A DNA stretch of 51,085 nt from Tianweitania sp. UT-5YL-CI-8 (GTDB taxonomy: Bacteria > Pseudomonadota > Alphaproteobacteria > Rhizobiales > Rhizobiaceae), in NCBI RefSeq assembly GCF_030010215.1, contig NZ_JASCRR010000022.1:1-51085 (forward strand), given 5' to 3'. The notes under the pieces are model-generated. The model was not told where the DNA came from. It made no database searches and worked only from the letters and a program-made list of their open reading frames with translations. Positions 1-8,413 of the stretch are shown here, piece by piece (position 1 is the stretch's first letter; each line of letters opens with the position of its first letter). The position numbers and the translations under genes were made by a program.

Positions 1-108
1 TCTCAGCAGAAGGTTTCGTCGCTTCCGTTTTCTGTTTCATCGTCGTTCCTTTGAAAGATAACGATGAACCAGAAATCCTCCACTCTCAATTAGCCCAATT
101 CTGTCTCA
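1..108 (-). mobile_element. IS3-family element end with the start of its first ORF (partial)
   Basis: Read on the minus strand, an ATG at 40-38 follows an AAAGGA ribosome binding site and opens MKQKTEATKPSAE before the window edge. This resembles the N-terminus of OrfA-type proteins of rhizobial IS3 elements. About 70 bp upstream the sequence TGAGACAGAATTGGGC begins at 108, which fits an IS3-type terminus starting with TGA. The remainder lies outside the window. Only 13 codons are visible, so the family call rests on a short N-terminus and an end-like sequence and is tentative. Confidence 0.5.
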
Positions 109-270
109 TTGGTGCTGATGCCGGACAAGCGGTCTTCCAGTCCCAGGCGCCGCTCGCATCCGACGCTCCAAACGCGGATTCCATTGCTGCGCGCAGTGCC
201 GGCGCATCGATGCGTTAGCCGCGTTCGAGAACGGTTAAGAGGTAAGCATCCGGCGTGGGCCGCGGCGGAC

Positions 271-495
271 CTATTCTGCCGAGCTGCGGTGGATTTCAAT
301 GAGATTGCGGAGGCTTTCGATTCCAAGCTCGGTGAAGGCCATGGTTCCGTCCGGGTGTTGCGGATCGTAGACCCAGATCAGCCCGTCTTCTGGCTCCATG
401 TCGATGGCGATGTCGGCCAGCCAATCCGCATCTTCGCCGAGGTCCTTTGCGACGAGCGCCAAGGTCCGGACGGAGTGGACCTTATTGATTTGCAC
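271..495 (-). CDS. IS66-associated small protein of unknown function
   Basis: This 74-residue protein starts MQINKVHSVRTLALVAKDLG and contains a run of acidic residues followed by EDGLIWVYD. I recognise this as the small ORF often found beside the transposase at the 3' end of rhizobial IS66 elements. Its function is unknown. It lies between the IS end at 242 and the transposase stop at 499, as expected. The family is recognised from memory and no functional domain is visible. Confidence 0.6.
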   Translation of the reverse strand: MQINKVHSVRTLALVAKDLGEDADWLADIAIDMEPEDGLIWVYDPQHPDGTMAFTELGIESLRNLIEIHRSSAE

Positions 496-498
496 GCG

Positions 499-1395
499 TC
501 AGGCCGCGATTGCGGTGGTCGATTGCGCGCGCCAGTTCCACGGCAGTAGTTCGTCGAGCCGATGGACGGGATGCCCGGCCACGCGGGCCAGCACGTCGGC
601 AAGCCATGCCTGTGGATCGACATCATTCATTTTTGCCGTCTGGATCAGCGTCGCCATGGCTGCGGCACGCTCGGCGCCGCGGCTGGAGCCCGCAAACAGC
701 CAGGCTTTGCGACCGAGGGCAAAACCTCTGAGCGCCCGCTCGGCGGCATTGTTCGACAGGCAGGCCCGCCCGTCGTCGAGGAACGAGGCAAAGCTGTCCC
801 AGCGCCTGAGCATGTAGTCGATCGGCTTGGCGACGGTCGCCGAGCGCGAGAGTTTGACGCGTTGCTCGCCGAGCCATGCGCGCAAATCGGCGGCGAGCGG
901 GCGGCTGCGCTCCTGCCGGATATGGCGGCGTTCGTCGGCGCTCAGACCGTTGATCTCACGCTCGATGGCAAAGAGCGCGTCAATGCGCTGCACCGCCTCC
1001 ATGGCAATCGGCGACACTGGCGCGGCGCCGGGCCCACGCCGTGCGCTCGTGGCAATGTCGGCGAGTTCGAAGAAGCCGCGACGGGCATGGGACCAGCAGA
1101 GCGCCAACATGACCGGACCACCCGGACGCGCGGGATCATAAAGCCCGTTGTATCCGCCATAGGCGTCGCCCTGCAGGATACCGCGCCAAGCCGCGAGATG
1201 CGCGTCAGGATGCTCTTGCCGCCGGTCGCGCGAAGCGAAGTAGAGCGCCGCCGGCGGATCGGTGCCTCCGAAGGGCCTGTCGTCGCGCACATAGGTCCAG
1301 ATGCGTCCGGTATCGGTCTTGCCCTTGGCCAGGATCGGTACCGTCGTGTCGTCGGCGTGCAGCCTTCACTCCCTGCCCCGTCACGGCGCATGGCC
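499..1395 (-). pseudogene. IS66 transposase (TnpC) C-terminal fragment
   Basis: The reading frame from about 1363 down to 499 encodes the C-terminal half of an IS66 transposase. It contains LHADDTTVPILAKGKTDTGR, then a DAYGGYNGLY segment, CWSHARRGFFEL, and SNNAAERALRGFALGRKAWL with the terminal DELLPWNW motif. Intact family members have roughly 500 residues; here only about 270 are readable in one frame. Just upstream (1365-1395) a matching-looking stretch is in another frame after an in-frame TGA, so a frameshift precedes complete loss of the 5' part. It cannot encode an active transposase. Confidence 0.85.
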
Positions 1396-1439
1396 TCGAT
1401 CGTAAGTGAACTGTAGATTTAAATTTCCTATGAGCCCTC

Positions 1440-1480
1440 TTGACCGCGCGATTGATCCAAACGAAGATATATCAAATATC
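1440..1480 (+). promoter_or_regulatory. Candidate promoter and operator of the CUT2 operon
   Basis: TTGACC at 1440-1445 and AAGATA at 1464-1469 are separated by 18 bp and could be -35 and -10 elements. The -10 overlaps AGATATATCAAA at 1465-1476, one of six sites in the window that match TGATATATCAAA. It lies about 65 bp before the binding-protein start, so it is well placed for repression. The operator assignment is inferred from the recurrence of the motif. Confidence 0.5.
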
Positions 1481-1539
1481 ACAGTGTCTAAGCGTTTCAA
1501 AATGTTAACGCCGCTTTAGCTGGCTTATGAGGGGACGAA

Positions 1540-2547
1540 ATGAACTCAAATCAGTTCAAATCAGCAATCCTGGACCCTTCTCCCCACCGCCGCGACGTCC
1601 TGCGCCTCGGCCTTGCAGCTTCTGTTGTGGCTGCCCTCGGACCCCGCGCCGCCTTCGCCGCCGACAAGAAGGTAATCGGCTTCGGCCAACCCGACCGGAC
1701 GGCCAACTATTACAAGGGCCTCCTGCGAGGCGTCGATGGCCGCGCCACGGAGTATGGCTATGAGGTCCGCCAGATTTTCTCAGGCCTCAACGCGCAAAAG
1801 CAACTTTCCGAGCTCAACGCTTGGCTTGCGTCGGGCGTCGACGCGATGATCGTCCTTGCCCTGGACGCCAACGCCATGGGTCCCGTCGTCAAAAAATGCA
1901 AAGAACAGGGTGTCCTGTTCATATCCTATGCCGTGGTCGTGGAAGGATCGGACGGATATCTGGCCTTCGACGACAAGGATGCCGGAACGGTGCTCGGCAA
2001 GCACCTCGTCGAGTTCATCAAAAAGAACCATGGCGGCAAGGCCGAGGTCGGCTTCATGACGTTCCCGACCGCGCAGGTGACGATCGATCGCATCCAGTCG
2101 GTCCAGGCGGTGCTGAAGAAGGAACTGCCGGACACGCCGATGTACGAGGCCGAAGGCCCGAATGCGGCGGATGGCCTGAAGTCCACGCAATCCATGCTCC
2201 AGGCGCACCCGGATCTGAGAATCATCATCGGCTGCTCGGATGACGGGTGCCTCGGTGCGCGGTCCGCCTTCATCAACAATGGCATATCCGACGAGAAGGT
2301 CTTCATCGCAGGGTTTGACGGCGCGCCGCAGGTGCTTGAGCTGCTCAAGCAGAAAGATGCCTACATCAAGGCCTCGATGGGTCTGGATATCGAGCGTCTG
2401 GGTCAGCGCAGCATCGAAATCCCGCATGCCATCTGGGCGAATCCCAACGTCGCCAAATCGGAAATCGAGATCAAGGAGCCCTACCTGCTGCTTACCTCGG
2501 ACACCGATGTCGCGACAATCGACCGCCTGCTCTCCGCCTACCGCTGA
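1540..2547 (+). CDS. CUT2-type sugar ABC transporter substrate-binding protein
   Basis: This 335-residue periplasmic binding protein begins with a twin-arginine signal, RRDVLRLG at residues 17-24, followed by a hydrophobic stretch ending AAFAAD near 42. The mature part has the periplasmic-binding-protein I fold layout (NYYKGLLRG, GVDAMIVLALD, IIIGCSDDGCLGA, VFIAGFDGAPQVL), typical of ribose or xylose type binding proteins. It is the first gene of an operon with a permease and an ATPase at 2586 and 3617. The ligand cannot be read from sequence. The linked cyclase-family hydrolase and monooxygenase suggest something other than a simple hexose. Confidence 0.9.
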   Translation: MNSNQFKSAILDPSPHRRDVLRLGLAASVVAALGPRAAFAADKKVIGFGQPDRTANYYKGLLRGVDGRATEYGYEVRQIFSGLNAQKQLSELNAWLASGVDAMIVLALDANAMGPVVKKCKEQGVLFISYAVVVEGSDGYLAFDDKDAGTVLGKHLVEFIKKNHGGKAEVGFMTFPTAQVTIDRIQSVQAVLKKELPDTPMYEAEGPNAADGLKSTQSMLQAHPDLRIIIGCSDDGCLGARSAFINNGISDEKVFIAGFDGAPQVLELLKQKDAYIKASMGLDIERLGQRSIEIPHAIWANPNVAKSEIEIKEPYLLLTSDTDVATIDRLLSAYR

Positions 2548-2585
2548 GACAAGCGCGTTTCCTGAAATTCCGAAGGTTTTGTTTG

Positions 2586-3620
2586 ATGGCGGTAAGCGGG
2601 AATTTCCTGAAAGCTGACTCAGTCTTCGTGACCTGGGCTCAGCGCAACGGCATGTTTTTCGCCCTGGTCGGCCTGATCCTGTTCTTCTCGTTCAGTGCCG
2701 ACCACTTTGCCACGGCATCGAACCTGCGCGTGATTCTCATGCAGGTTTCGATGGTGGGCATCATAGCGGTGCCTGGGGCAATGCTCGTCCTTTGCAACAA
2801 TGTCGACCTTTCCGTGGGCGGCATCGTCGTTCTGACTGCGGTGGTTTTCGGCATCTGCATGGAGAACAAGACTGGCCTGCCGGTGGCGGTAGCGCTGGGC
2901 CTCATTGCGGGTACGCTATGGGGCTTTTTGAATGCCATACTGATCGCCGGCCTCGGCTTCTCCCCCATCATCGTGACACTGGGCGGGTTGGTCGGCGCCC
3001 GCGGCCTGGCGGAGTTCCTTTCGCACGGCATGACGACCTTCGGTTTCGGACCGACTTTCGCCTTTCTCGGCAACGGCACCTTGCTATCCGTCCCCGTTCC
3101 CGTCTGGATCTTCGCGCTTGTGTTCCTGATAGGGCTGTACCTGTGGTACCTGACCCCGCTTGGGCGGCATATGTTTGCGATCGGCGGCGCACCTGAAGCG
3201 GCGCGCTCCCTGGGCATCAAGTCGAATGCGATTCCGTTCTGGCTCTACGTTGCATCGGGCGCCGTGTCGGCGGTCTGCGGCTTGATAGCGGCCTCGCAAC
3301 TCGACGCGTCTTCCATATCGATCGGGCTTGGCCTCGAACTCGAGGTGCTCACGGGCATCCTGCTCGGCGGCGTGGCTTTTGCGGGAGGACGCGGATCGCT
3401 CGTCGGCGTACTGTTCGGCGTCCTGTTTATCGGCGCGTTGAACAACGGCCTCGTGCAGATCAACATCAGCCCCTACATCCAGCAGCTTGCCGTTGGAGCC
3501 GCGCTGATCCTGGCCGCAGCCCTGGACATCTTGTACCAGCGCCTCGACCGGCTGAAAGTGGCGGAGGTCGCCGCTGCCAGCGACCTTGAGAAACAGGTTC
3601 CAGCAGGGGAATCCGCATGA
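2586..3620 (+). CDS. CUT2-type ABC transporter permease
   Basis: A hydrophobic protein of about 344 residues with many membrane segments and the CUT2 permease signature DLSVGGIVVLTAVVFG (around residues 75-90), followed later by LGGVAFAGGRGSLVG. It belongs to the RbsC/XylH/FrcC family that forms the inner-membrane channel with a cognate ATPase. A TTG lies one codon upstream, but the ATG at 2586 is preferred. The stop overlaps the ATPase start by four bases (ATGA), so the two are translationally coupled. Confidence 0.9.
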   Translation: MAVSGNFLKADSVFVTWAQRNGMFFALVGLILFFSFSADHFATASNLRVILMQVSMVGIIAVPGAMLVLCNNVDLSVGGIVVLTAVVFGICMENKTGLPVAVALGLIAGTLWGFLNAILIAGLGFSPIIVTLGGLVGARGLAEFLSHGMTTFGFGPTFAFLGNGTLLSVPVPVWIFALVFLIGLYLWYLTPLGRHMFAIGGAPEAARSLGIKSNAIPFWLYVASGAVSAVCGLIAASQLDASSISIGLGLELEVLTGILLGGVAFAGGRGSLVGVLFGVLFIGALNNGLVQINISPYIQQLAVGAALILAAALDILYQRLDRLKVAEVAAASDLEKQVPAGESA

Positions 3621-4399
3621 CCGCCGGTTCCTCCATCGAGCCCGTCTTCGAGCTTCGCGACATCACCAAGACGTATGGTGCGGTGCGCGCCTTACGGTCG
3701 GTCAGCCTCAAACTCCTTCCCGGCGAGGTGGTCGGCCTCGTAGGCGATAACGGCGCCGGAAAAAGCACGCTTTCCAAGGTCATCTCGGGAACAATAAAGC
3801 CCGACGCCGGAGAAATCCGCGTCGACGGCCGGGCCACGGTCTTCGAGACGGCGGTCGACGCGCGCATGGCGGGCATCGAGACGGTGTTCCAGACCCTGGC
3901 GGTGGTGCCGACCCTGGACATCCCCGCCAACATGTATCTCGGCCGCGAAGAGATCCGCAAAGGCTTCCTGGGGAAGCTGTTCAGGCTGATGGACCGCGGC
4001 AAGATGCAGCGCGACGCCGAAGAGGGTTTTCGCAAGCTCGGCCTGAAGCTTCCGGATCTTCGCACCAAGGTCGGCGCCTTGTCCGGCGGCCAGCGCCAGG
4101 CGGTGGCCATCGCCCGGGCGGTCCTTTGGGGCAGCAAGATCGTCGTCCTCGACGAGCCGACGGCGGCGCTTGGGGTGCATCAGACTGAAATGGTGCTGTC
4201 CTTCATCGAGCGGCTTCGCGAGCATGGGGTCACCGTCGTCTTCATCAGCCACAACATGCAGAACGTGTTGCGGGTGGCGGACCGGGTCGTCGTCATGCGG
4301 CTGGGACAGAAGGTGTTCGAAGGAGAAGGCGCCTCTCTGGACGGGGCGCGGCTGGTCAGTCTCATCACCGGCGCAAGCGAGGTCCAGGCCGCGCCCTGA
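3617..4399 (+). CDS. CUT2-type ABC transporter ATPase, single domain
   Basis: This 260-residue ATPase carries Walker A GDNGAGKST (about residue 43), the signature LSGGQRQAVAIA (about 155), Walker B VVLDEPTAALG and a switch histidine in VVFISHN. RbsA-type CUT2 ATPases have two fused ABC domains and about 500 residues. This one has a single domain, like the FrcA group of rhizobial importers, so two copies would be needed per transporter. It starts inside the permease stop codon and ends 34 bp before the hydrolase gene. Confidence 0.9.
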   Translation: MTAGSSIEPVFELRDITKTYGAVRALRSVSLKLLPGEVVGLVGDNGAGKSTLSKVISGTIKPDAGEIRVDGRATVFETAVDARMAGIETVFQTLAVVPTLDIPANMYLGREEIRKGFLGKLFRLMDRGKMQRDAEEGFRKLGLKLPDLRTKVGALSGGQRQAVAIARAVLWGSKIVVLDEPTAALGVHQTEMVLSFIERLREHGVTVVFISHNMQNVLRVADRVVVMRLGQKVFEGEGASLDGARLVSLITGASEVQAAP

Positions 4400-4433
4400 T
4401 CAATCCCCTGCCTGCCAGGATCGAGGAGTTTTC

Positions 4434-5168
4434 ATGACAACCGACAATGTCGCAGCCCTTCAGAAGCTGATCAGCGCGATGCGCGCCGTCGATCTCGCGC
4501 CCAAGCTTGAGCGCGGGATCCCCGTCTTCCCCACGCATCCCCACATGACCATCAATCCCAGCATCACGCATGAGCGCGACGGCTATTATTGCCAGTCGCT
4601 CGCGATGGCCGAACATACAGGCTGCCATTGCGACGCGCCCGCCCATGTCATCGCCGACATGATGTCGAGCACCATCGAAACGGTCGATGCCGCCCGGCTG
4701 ATCACGACCGCGCGCGTCTACGACTTCTCGGATCGCGAATGGCAGCCAGGCGAGACCCTCGGACGCAAGGACGTGGAGGACTACGAGGCGAAGCATGGCG
4801 CGCCCGTCGGCCCGGGCGAGATCGCGCTGGTCAATTTCGGATGGATGAAGAAACACTGGCAGACGGACGCCCGGGCGCATTACTATGCGCGCAACCAGCC
4901 GGGGATGGACGAGGACGTGGCGATCCTGTTCCGCGACCGGCAGGTCCGGGCGGTCGGCGCCGATACGATCGCGTGCGAGATCCCGCTGATCGATGCCGTG
5001 CTTGGCGACGCGCCCGGCCACCATCGCCACTGGCTGCCCAACAACATCCTGATCCTCGAATGCGTGGCCCGGCTGGAGCTTCTGCCGCGGAGCTGCTTCC
5101 TCTTTGCAGCGCCTCTGCCGATCGAGAATGGCTCGGGTTCGCCGCTTCGGCCGATCGCGTTCTTCTAG
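4434..5168 (+). CDS. Cyclase-family (kynurenine formamidase-like) metal hydrolase
   Basis: A 244-residue protein of the cyclase family (PF04199), which includes bacterial kynurenine formamidase. The metal-binding signature appears as HTGCHCDAPAH (residues 61-71), with His, Asp and His as likely ligands. The start at 4434 is supported by GAGGAG at 4423-4428. Family members hydrolyse amide, ester or lactone-type bonds, or dehydrate and isomerise cyclic acids. Its position between a CUT2 importer and a Baeyer-Villiger-type monooxygenase would suit opening of a lactone or similar product. A decayed relative of the same family lies at 42590-43100. Confidence 0.85.
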   Translation: MTTDNVAALQKLISAMRAVDLAPKLERGIPVFPTHPHMTINPSITHERDGYYCQSLAMAEHTGCHCDAPAHVIADMMSSTIETVDAARLITTARVYDFSDREWQPGETLGRKDVEDYEAKHGAPVGPGEIALVNFGWMKKHWQTDARAHYYARNQPGMDEDVAILFRDRQVRAVGADTIACEIPLIDAVLGDAPGHHRHWLPNNILILECVARLELLPRSCFLFAAPLPIENGSGSPLRPIAFF

Positions 5169-5248
5169 CCAGGCCGGAAAAACTCGGCGATGGTCGCTTC
5201 GCTCGGGCGTCCCGCCGGTAACGGCAGCAAAGGGCAGGAGTGGACATC

Positions 5249-6895
5249 GTGACCGACGCCGTCACAGCAGACCGGATCGACCCGTCTCCGGCCGGGAAGG
5301 GCAGCATCACCGGAACGTTTGACGCTGTGGTGGTCGGGGCAGGTTTCGCCGGAATGTACATGCTCTACCGGCTGCGCGCGCTGGGCTTGTCGGTACGGGT
5401 CTTCGAAGCCGGGGCGGGTGTCGGCGGAACATGGTTCTGGAACCGGTACCCTGGCGCGCGGTGCGACGTTGAAAGCATGCAATATTCCTATTCCTTCTCC
5501 CGGGAACTGGAGCAGGAGTGGAACTGGTCGGAGCTCTATGCCGCCCAACCGGAGATTCTGGCCTACGCCAACCACGTCGCAGACCGGTTCGACCTGCGGC
5601 GGGACATTCAATTCGAAACGCGGGTCACCGCGGCGCACTACGGCGAGACGGAGCAGGGCTGGATCGTCGGGACCGATCGCGACGACCTCGTCTACGCGCG
5701 GTTCTGCATCATGGCATCAGGGCAGCTTTCGTCCCTGCATCCGCCCGAAATTCCCGGCTTCGACCAGTTCCAGGGCGATTGGCACCACACCGGTGCGTGG
5801 CCGCATGACCCCGTTGACCTGAAAGGCAGGTCGGTCGGGATCATCGGAACCGGATCGTCGGGAACGCAGGCCGTGCCGGTGGTGGCCAAGGAGGCGGGCC
5901 GGCTCTACGTCTTCCAGCGGACGCCCAACTACGTCCTGCCCTCCCCGAACAAGGCCATGACGCCCGAATATGCCGGCGTCTGGAAGGCCCATGCCGATGT
6001 CCTGCGCAGGAAAGCGCACGAGACCCGCACCGGGATCCTCTACAACTTCGGCACTAAGTCAGCGCTCGACGTGTCCGACGACGAAAGGACCGCGGAGTTT
6101 TCCAACCGCTGGAAAACCGGAAGCTCCATTCTTGCAGCCTACACCGACTTTTTCACCAATATCGATGCCAATGGCAAGGCGGCGGAATTCGTCCGCGACC
6201 AGATCAGGACAATCGTCAAGGATCCGGCTACCGCCGCGCGCCTGACCCCGACCGACTACCCGATCGGAGCCAAACGCATCTGCATCGACTCCCACTACTA
6301 CCAGGCCTTCAACCGGGAGAACGTCGAGTTGGTCGACATCAAGGCCGAGCCCATCGAGCGATTCGATGCGCGTGGCCTGCAAACAACCAGGCGCGCCATC
6401 GCATTGGACGTCATCATCCTGGCTACGGGTTTCGACGCGGTCACCGGCGCCCTGGCGCGGATCGATATACGCGGCCGAGAGGGCCAGCCGCTTGCCAGCA
6501 AATGGCAGGATGGGCCGACCGCGTTCCTGGGCCTGATGATCAGCGGCTTTCCGAACCTCTTCACCGTCAATGGTCCCGGCAGCCCGGCGGCGCTGTCCAA
6601 TGTGCTGATGTCGATAGAGCACCATGTCGACTGGATCGCCGGCTGCGTCCAGACCGTGCGGGCCAGGAACTGCAGCACGGTCGAGCCATCGCAGGCCGCG
6701 GAATACGATTGGACGAACACAGTCGCAGAGGCCGGAAGAACCAGCCTGTTCCAGAAGGCAGCTTCCTGGTTCAACGGCGCCAATGTGGCGGGAAAGCCCA
6801 AGCAGTTTCTTGTCTATGTGGGCGGAATCAAGGCGTATCGCGAAAAATGCAGCGCTGTCGTCGCAAACGGCTATCGGGACTTCATCTTCGAATAG
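5249..6895 (+). CDS. Type I Baeyer-Villiger / flavin-containing monooxygenase
   Basis: About 548 residues. It shows an N-terminal FAD site VVVGAGFAGMYMLYRL, the diagnostic Baeyer-Villiger fingerprint FQGDWHHTGAWP (FxGxxxHxxxWP), and then a NADPH-binding GIIGTGSSGTQ. Such enzymes use FAD, NADPH and O2 to insert oxygen beside a carbonyl (ketone to ester or lactone), and some also oxidise N or S. The start is ambiguous: GTG at 5240 overlaps the Shine-Dalgarno, while GTG at 5249 has AGGAG eight bases upstream and is preferred. It is the last gene of the CUT2 operon. The substrate is unknown. Confidence 0.9.
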   Translation: MTDAVTADRIDPSPAGKGSITGTFDAVVVGAGFAGMYMLYRLRALGLSVRVFEAGAGVGGTWFWNRYPGARCDVESMQYSYSFSRELEQEWNWSELYAAQPEILAYANHVADRFDLRRDIQFETRVTAAHYGETEQGWIVGTDRDDLVYARFCIMASGQLSSLHPPEIPGFDQFQGDWHHTGAWPHDPVDLKGRSVGIIGTGSSGTQAVPVVAKEAGRLYVFQRTPNYVLPSPNKAMTPEYAGVWKAHADVLRRKAHETRTGILYNFGTKSALDVSDDERTAEFSNRWKTGSSILAAYTDFFTNIDANGKAAEFVRDQIRTIVKDPATAARLTPTDYPIGAKRICIDSHYYQAFNRENVELVDIKAEPIERFDARGLQTTRRAIALDVIILATGFDAVTGALARIDIRGREGQPLASKWQDGPTAFLGLMISGFPNLFTVNGPGSPAALSNVLMSIEHHVDWIAGCVQTVRARNCSTVEPSQAAEYDWTNTVAEAGRTSLFQKAASWFNGANVAGKPKQFLVYVGGIKAYREKCSAVVANGYRDFIFE

Positions 6896-6916
6896 GCTTG
6901 CCGGCAAGCACGGCGC

Positions 6917-6932
6917 GACGGCCGTGGCCGTC
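6917..6932. terminator. Candidate bidirectional terminator hairpin
   Basis: GACGGCC and GGCCGTC form a perfect 7-bp stem with a 2-base loop in the 54-bp gap between the convergent monooxygenase and aminotransferase genes. There is no clear T-run, and smaller GCCGGC palindromes flank it. Position is the main support. Confidence 0.4.
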
Positions 6933-6949
6933 GGCCGGCGAGCACCGGC

Positions 6950-8323
6950 TTAATAGCCGGCAAGCGCCAGCGCATGCAGGCTATCCTCGAACTTTGACCC
7001 GATCTCCTCGACCTCCGCTTCGCCGACGATCAGCGGGGGGCAGAAGCCGATCGTGTCGCGCATCGCCCGCACGATCAGTCCGCGTTCCATAGCCAGTGAC
7101 GCGAGTTGCGCCCCCACCTTGCGTGCGGGAGCAAACGGCAAGCCGGTCGACGGATCGGCAACAAGCTCGACGCCATACATCATGCCGACGCCGCGCAGGT
7201 TAGCCGCGATAGGCGATCCCGCGCATGCCGCCGCCAGACGTTCGTGCAGAAGCGCACCGATCCTGCGCACGTAGCCGACGACGTCCATCTCCTCGTAGAT
7301 CGCGATCGCCTCCAGCGCGACGGCAGCGCCGACAGGATGGCCGCCGTTTGTGAAGCCATGTCCAAGAACCGTGCCTTCGGCATTGGCCTTTTCGATAGCT
7401 TCGTAGATTTCCGGACGCATGACGACGGCGGAGAGAGGGAAATAGGAAGAGGTGATCCCCTTGGCCATGGACATCATGTCGGGCTTCATGCCGACCGTCT
7501 GAAACCCGAACCAGTTTCCAGTGCGGCCGAAACCGCAGACGATCTCGTCGTCGAGAAGAAGGATGTCGTATTTCGCGAGCACGCTCTGAATGGCCTCGAA
7601 ATATCCGGCCGGAGGGGGAATGATGCCTCCGCCGGCCATCACCGGCTCGGCAATGAAGGCTGCGATCGTATCGGGCCCCTCCCTGAGAATCTGCCGCTCA
7701 AGTTCGAACGCAAGCCGCGCCACGAATGCCGCTTCGGTTTCTCCGGCGAGGCGACCGGTGTAGTTGTCCGGGCAGAGCGTGTGGATGAAGCCCGGCAGGG
7801 GCAGCCCAAATTCGCGGTGCATCATCTCCAGACCGCACATGGATGCGGCGACGATTGTCGATCCGTGGAACGCGCGATGCCTCGAAATGACTTTCCGCTT
7901 GGTGGGTTTGCCCCGGGCCGCGTGATAAATCCAGGCGAACTTCACCATGGATTCGTTCGCTTCGGATCCCGAGGTGGTAAAGTAGGTCTTGCCGCCGGGA
8001 ATCTCCGCCAGTTCGACCAGCTTGCGGGCGAGAGCGGCTGTCACCGGGTTCGTGCGACCGTAGAAGCTGTGATAGTAGCCAAGCTGGGCATACTGCTTCG
8101 AGGCTGCCGCGGCGAGCCGGGCATTGTCGAAGCCCAGCGAGGTGCACCAGAGGCCGGCCATCGCATCGATGTAGGACTTGCCACTGTCGTCATAGACATG
8201 GGCGCCCTTGCCGCGCGTCGCGACAAAGGGTCCGTTCTCGATATGGCCGCGCGGGTTCGTCTGAGAGTGCAGGTGAAACCGCACGTCACTGTCGCTCGTC
8301 TGCTCCGCCTGATCCAAGCTCAC
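6950..8323 (-). CDS. Class III omega-aminotransferase (PLP-dependent)
   Basis: About 457 residues of aminotransferase class III. Visible motifs are DAMAGLWCTSLGF, the PLP phosphate loop TTSGSEANES, a PLP-stacking segment HRAFHGST, LLLDDEIVCGFGRTG with the cofactor aspartate, and the Schiff-base lysine in SMAKGITSSYFPLSA. Relatives transfer amino groups from omega-amino acids or amines to pyruvate. The longest frame starts at a TTG at 8407, but a GTG at 8323 preceded by AAGGGAG eight bases away gives the usual N-terminus and is preferred. It is the last gene of the importer 1 operon, directly after the broken class IV aminotransferase. Confidence 0.88.
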   Translation of the reverse strand: MSLDQAEQTSDSDVRFHLHSQTNPRGHIENGPFVATRGKGAHVYDDSGKSYIDAMAGLWCTSLGFDNARLAAAASKQYAQLGYYHSFYGRTNPVTAALARKLVELAEIPGGKTYFTTSGSEANESMVKFAWIYHAARGKPTKRKVISRHRAFHGSTIVAASMCGLEMMHREFGLPLPGFIHTLCPDNYTGRLAGETEAAFVARLAFELERQILREGPDTIAAFIAEPVMAGGGIIPPPAGYFEAIQSVLAKYDILLLDDEIVCGFGRTGNWFGFQTVGMKPDMMSMAKGITSSYFPLSAVVMRPEIYEAIEKANAEGTVLGHGFTNGGHPVGAAVALEAIAIYEEMDVVGYVRRIGALLHERLAAACAGSPIAANLRGVGMMYGVELVADPSTGLPFAPARKVGAQLASLAMERGLIVRAMRDTIGFCPPLIVGEAEVEEIGSKFEDSLHALALAGY

Positions 8324-8413
8324 GTCGAAATCTCCCTTGGCACCGTTCGTATCCCGCAGGTCCGCTCCGAGCCTGCTGTCACCCGTCTCACAGCCGCCGC
8401 CGCCCAAGCGCGA

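Larger units (their letters stand above)
242..1395 (-). mobile_element. Truncated IS66-family insertion sequence
   Basis: The low-coordinate end carries GTAAGCATCCGGCGTGGG at 242, matching the GTAAGC start typical of IS66 terminal repeats. Inside lie the 3' part of the large IS66 transposase and a small accessory ORF. The 5' part of the transposase and the tnpA/tnpB genes are missing, and no matching inverted repeat is visible near 1395. This is a dead remnant that borders the catabolic island. Confidence 0.8.

Noticed and set aside
90-326. A 78-codon minus-strand ORF across the IS3/IS66 junction
   Set aside because: It spans two element ends and resembles no known protein.
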